Source of the DNA: M55B118 sp964501715
Lineage (GTDB): Bacteria > Bacillota_I > Bacilli_A > Izemoplasmatales > Izemoplasmataceae
Direction: 5' to 3'
Length of the DNA stretch: 42,206 bases
Assembly (NCBI GenBank): GCA_964501715.1
Contig: CAZCTR010000013.1
Coordinates: forward strand, 1-42,206
Under the pieces are notes generated by a model that was not told where the DNA came from, made no database searches, and was given only the letters and a program-made list of their open reading frames with translations. The translations under genes and the position numbers were made by a program. How positions within the stretch are numbered: position 1 is the first letter of the stretch; every line of letters begins with the position of its first letter. Below are positions 42,028-42,206 of the stretch, piece after piece.

Positions 42028-42206
42028 TCAGTTGATTCTCAACTGGTCATAAATCCATTGAATCGATTCATCGACATCGCGGGTTCCGGCGTGGATGCTT
42101 TCAAGCGCCTGACCGACGCGGAGTCTTACAGCCGCAGATGACACGTCTCCGGTGAACGCTGGTTCAAAGCTCATGATGTCGAATTGTTGTTGTCCGACGT
42201 CTACCG
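42028..42206 (-). CDS. C-terminus of an apparent ABC transporter solute-binding protein, cut by the window edge
   Basis: The final 58 codons read QQFDIMSFEPAFTGDVSSAA, then VRLRVGQALESIHAGTRDVD, then ESIQWIYDQLRIN and a stop. The pattern (a hydrophobic helix, 'VGQALESI..G..D.DESI.W..DQL') is that of the last helices of family 1 extracellular solute-binding proteins. It lies 61 bases upstream of the second SNase gene and in the same direction. The N-terminal part and ligand site lie outside the window, so the ligand (sugar, oligonucleotide or other) is unknown. Confidence 0.6.
   Translation of the reverse strand, partial: VDVGQQQFDIMSFEPAFTGDVSSAAVRLRVGQALESIHAGTRDVDESIQWIYDQLRIN

Overview
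The window comes from a low-to-moderate GC Bacillota-type bacterium, most likely a lineage close to the Mollicutes (Izemoplasma/Haloplasma/Acholeplasma side). This placement is inferred from three things. First, the gene order mnmG-rsmG-...-parA-parB-mscS-DUF951 and tadA-SRP RNA is of the Bacillota origin-proximal type. Second, an RNA polymerase delta subunit (rpoE) sits beside a DUF1934 (YwiB-like) gene. Third, no sporulation, flagellar or cell-wall genes are seen. The standard genetic code is used: many genes stop at TGA (for example at 11619-11621, where TGA overlaps the next ATG). The DNA is less AT-rich than classic Mollicutes, so the taxonomic call is tentative. The secreted proteins are strongly acidic, which would fit a marine or saline habitat.

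Layout. 1-10650 (minus): the 5' part of tRNA-Tyr with a promoter, a MazG-like pyrophosphohydrolase, DUF951, mscS, parB, parA, two paralogous multi-pass membrane proteins whose C-terminal halves look like degenerate HD-GYP domains, rsmG, mnmG, a Cof-type HAD phosphatase, SRP RNA, tadA, tdk and rpmE. 10724-14752 (plus): a four-gene operon (fumarase alpha and beta, malic enzyme, aspartase) that would turn aspartate into fumarate, malate and pyruvate. 14810-17936 (minus): a membrane-anchored beta-propeller protein paired with a LytTR regulator, then maf. 18010-25326 (plus): tilS, ftsH, rqcP, a His-rich zinc/manganese-binding lipoprotein, lysS and cysK. 25372-31399 (minus): cysE, an unknown acidic protein and fba; then tldE/tldD; then rpoE and a DUF1934 gene. 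31462-32070 (plus): hpt, overlapping tail to tail with pyrG. 32055-37483 (minus): pyrG behind a GGGC-start attenuator, a Na/Pi symporter with a PhoU tail, and two NrnA-like DHH phosphoesterases. 37524-42206 (minus): a surface nucleic-acid locus.

The most distinctive part is the right end. One apparent operon encodes a lipoprotein staphylococcal-type nuclease followed by two DHH/DHHA1 phosphoesterases. The next encodes the C-terminus of an apparent ABC solute-binding protein, a second lipoprotein nuclease with an InlB-type repeat and a C-terminal OB-like domain, and a large lipoprotein with atypical Ig-like and OB-like domains. Together they suggest capture and cutting of extracellular DNA, with cytoplasmic breakdown of short oligonucleotides. 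Other points worth checking are the twin dead HD-GYP-like membrane proteins inserted between rsmG and parA, the LytTR/beta-propeller pair, and the pyrG leader, which carries the hallmarks of CTP-sensing reiterative-transcription attenuation.
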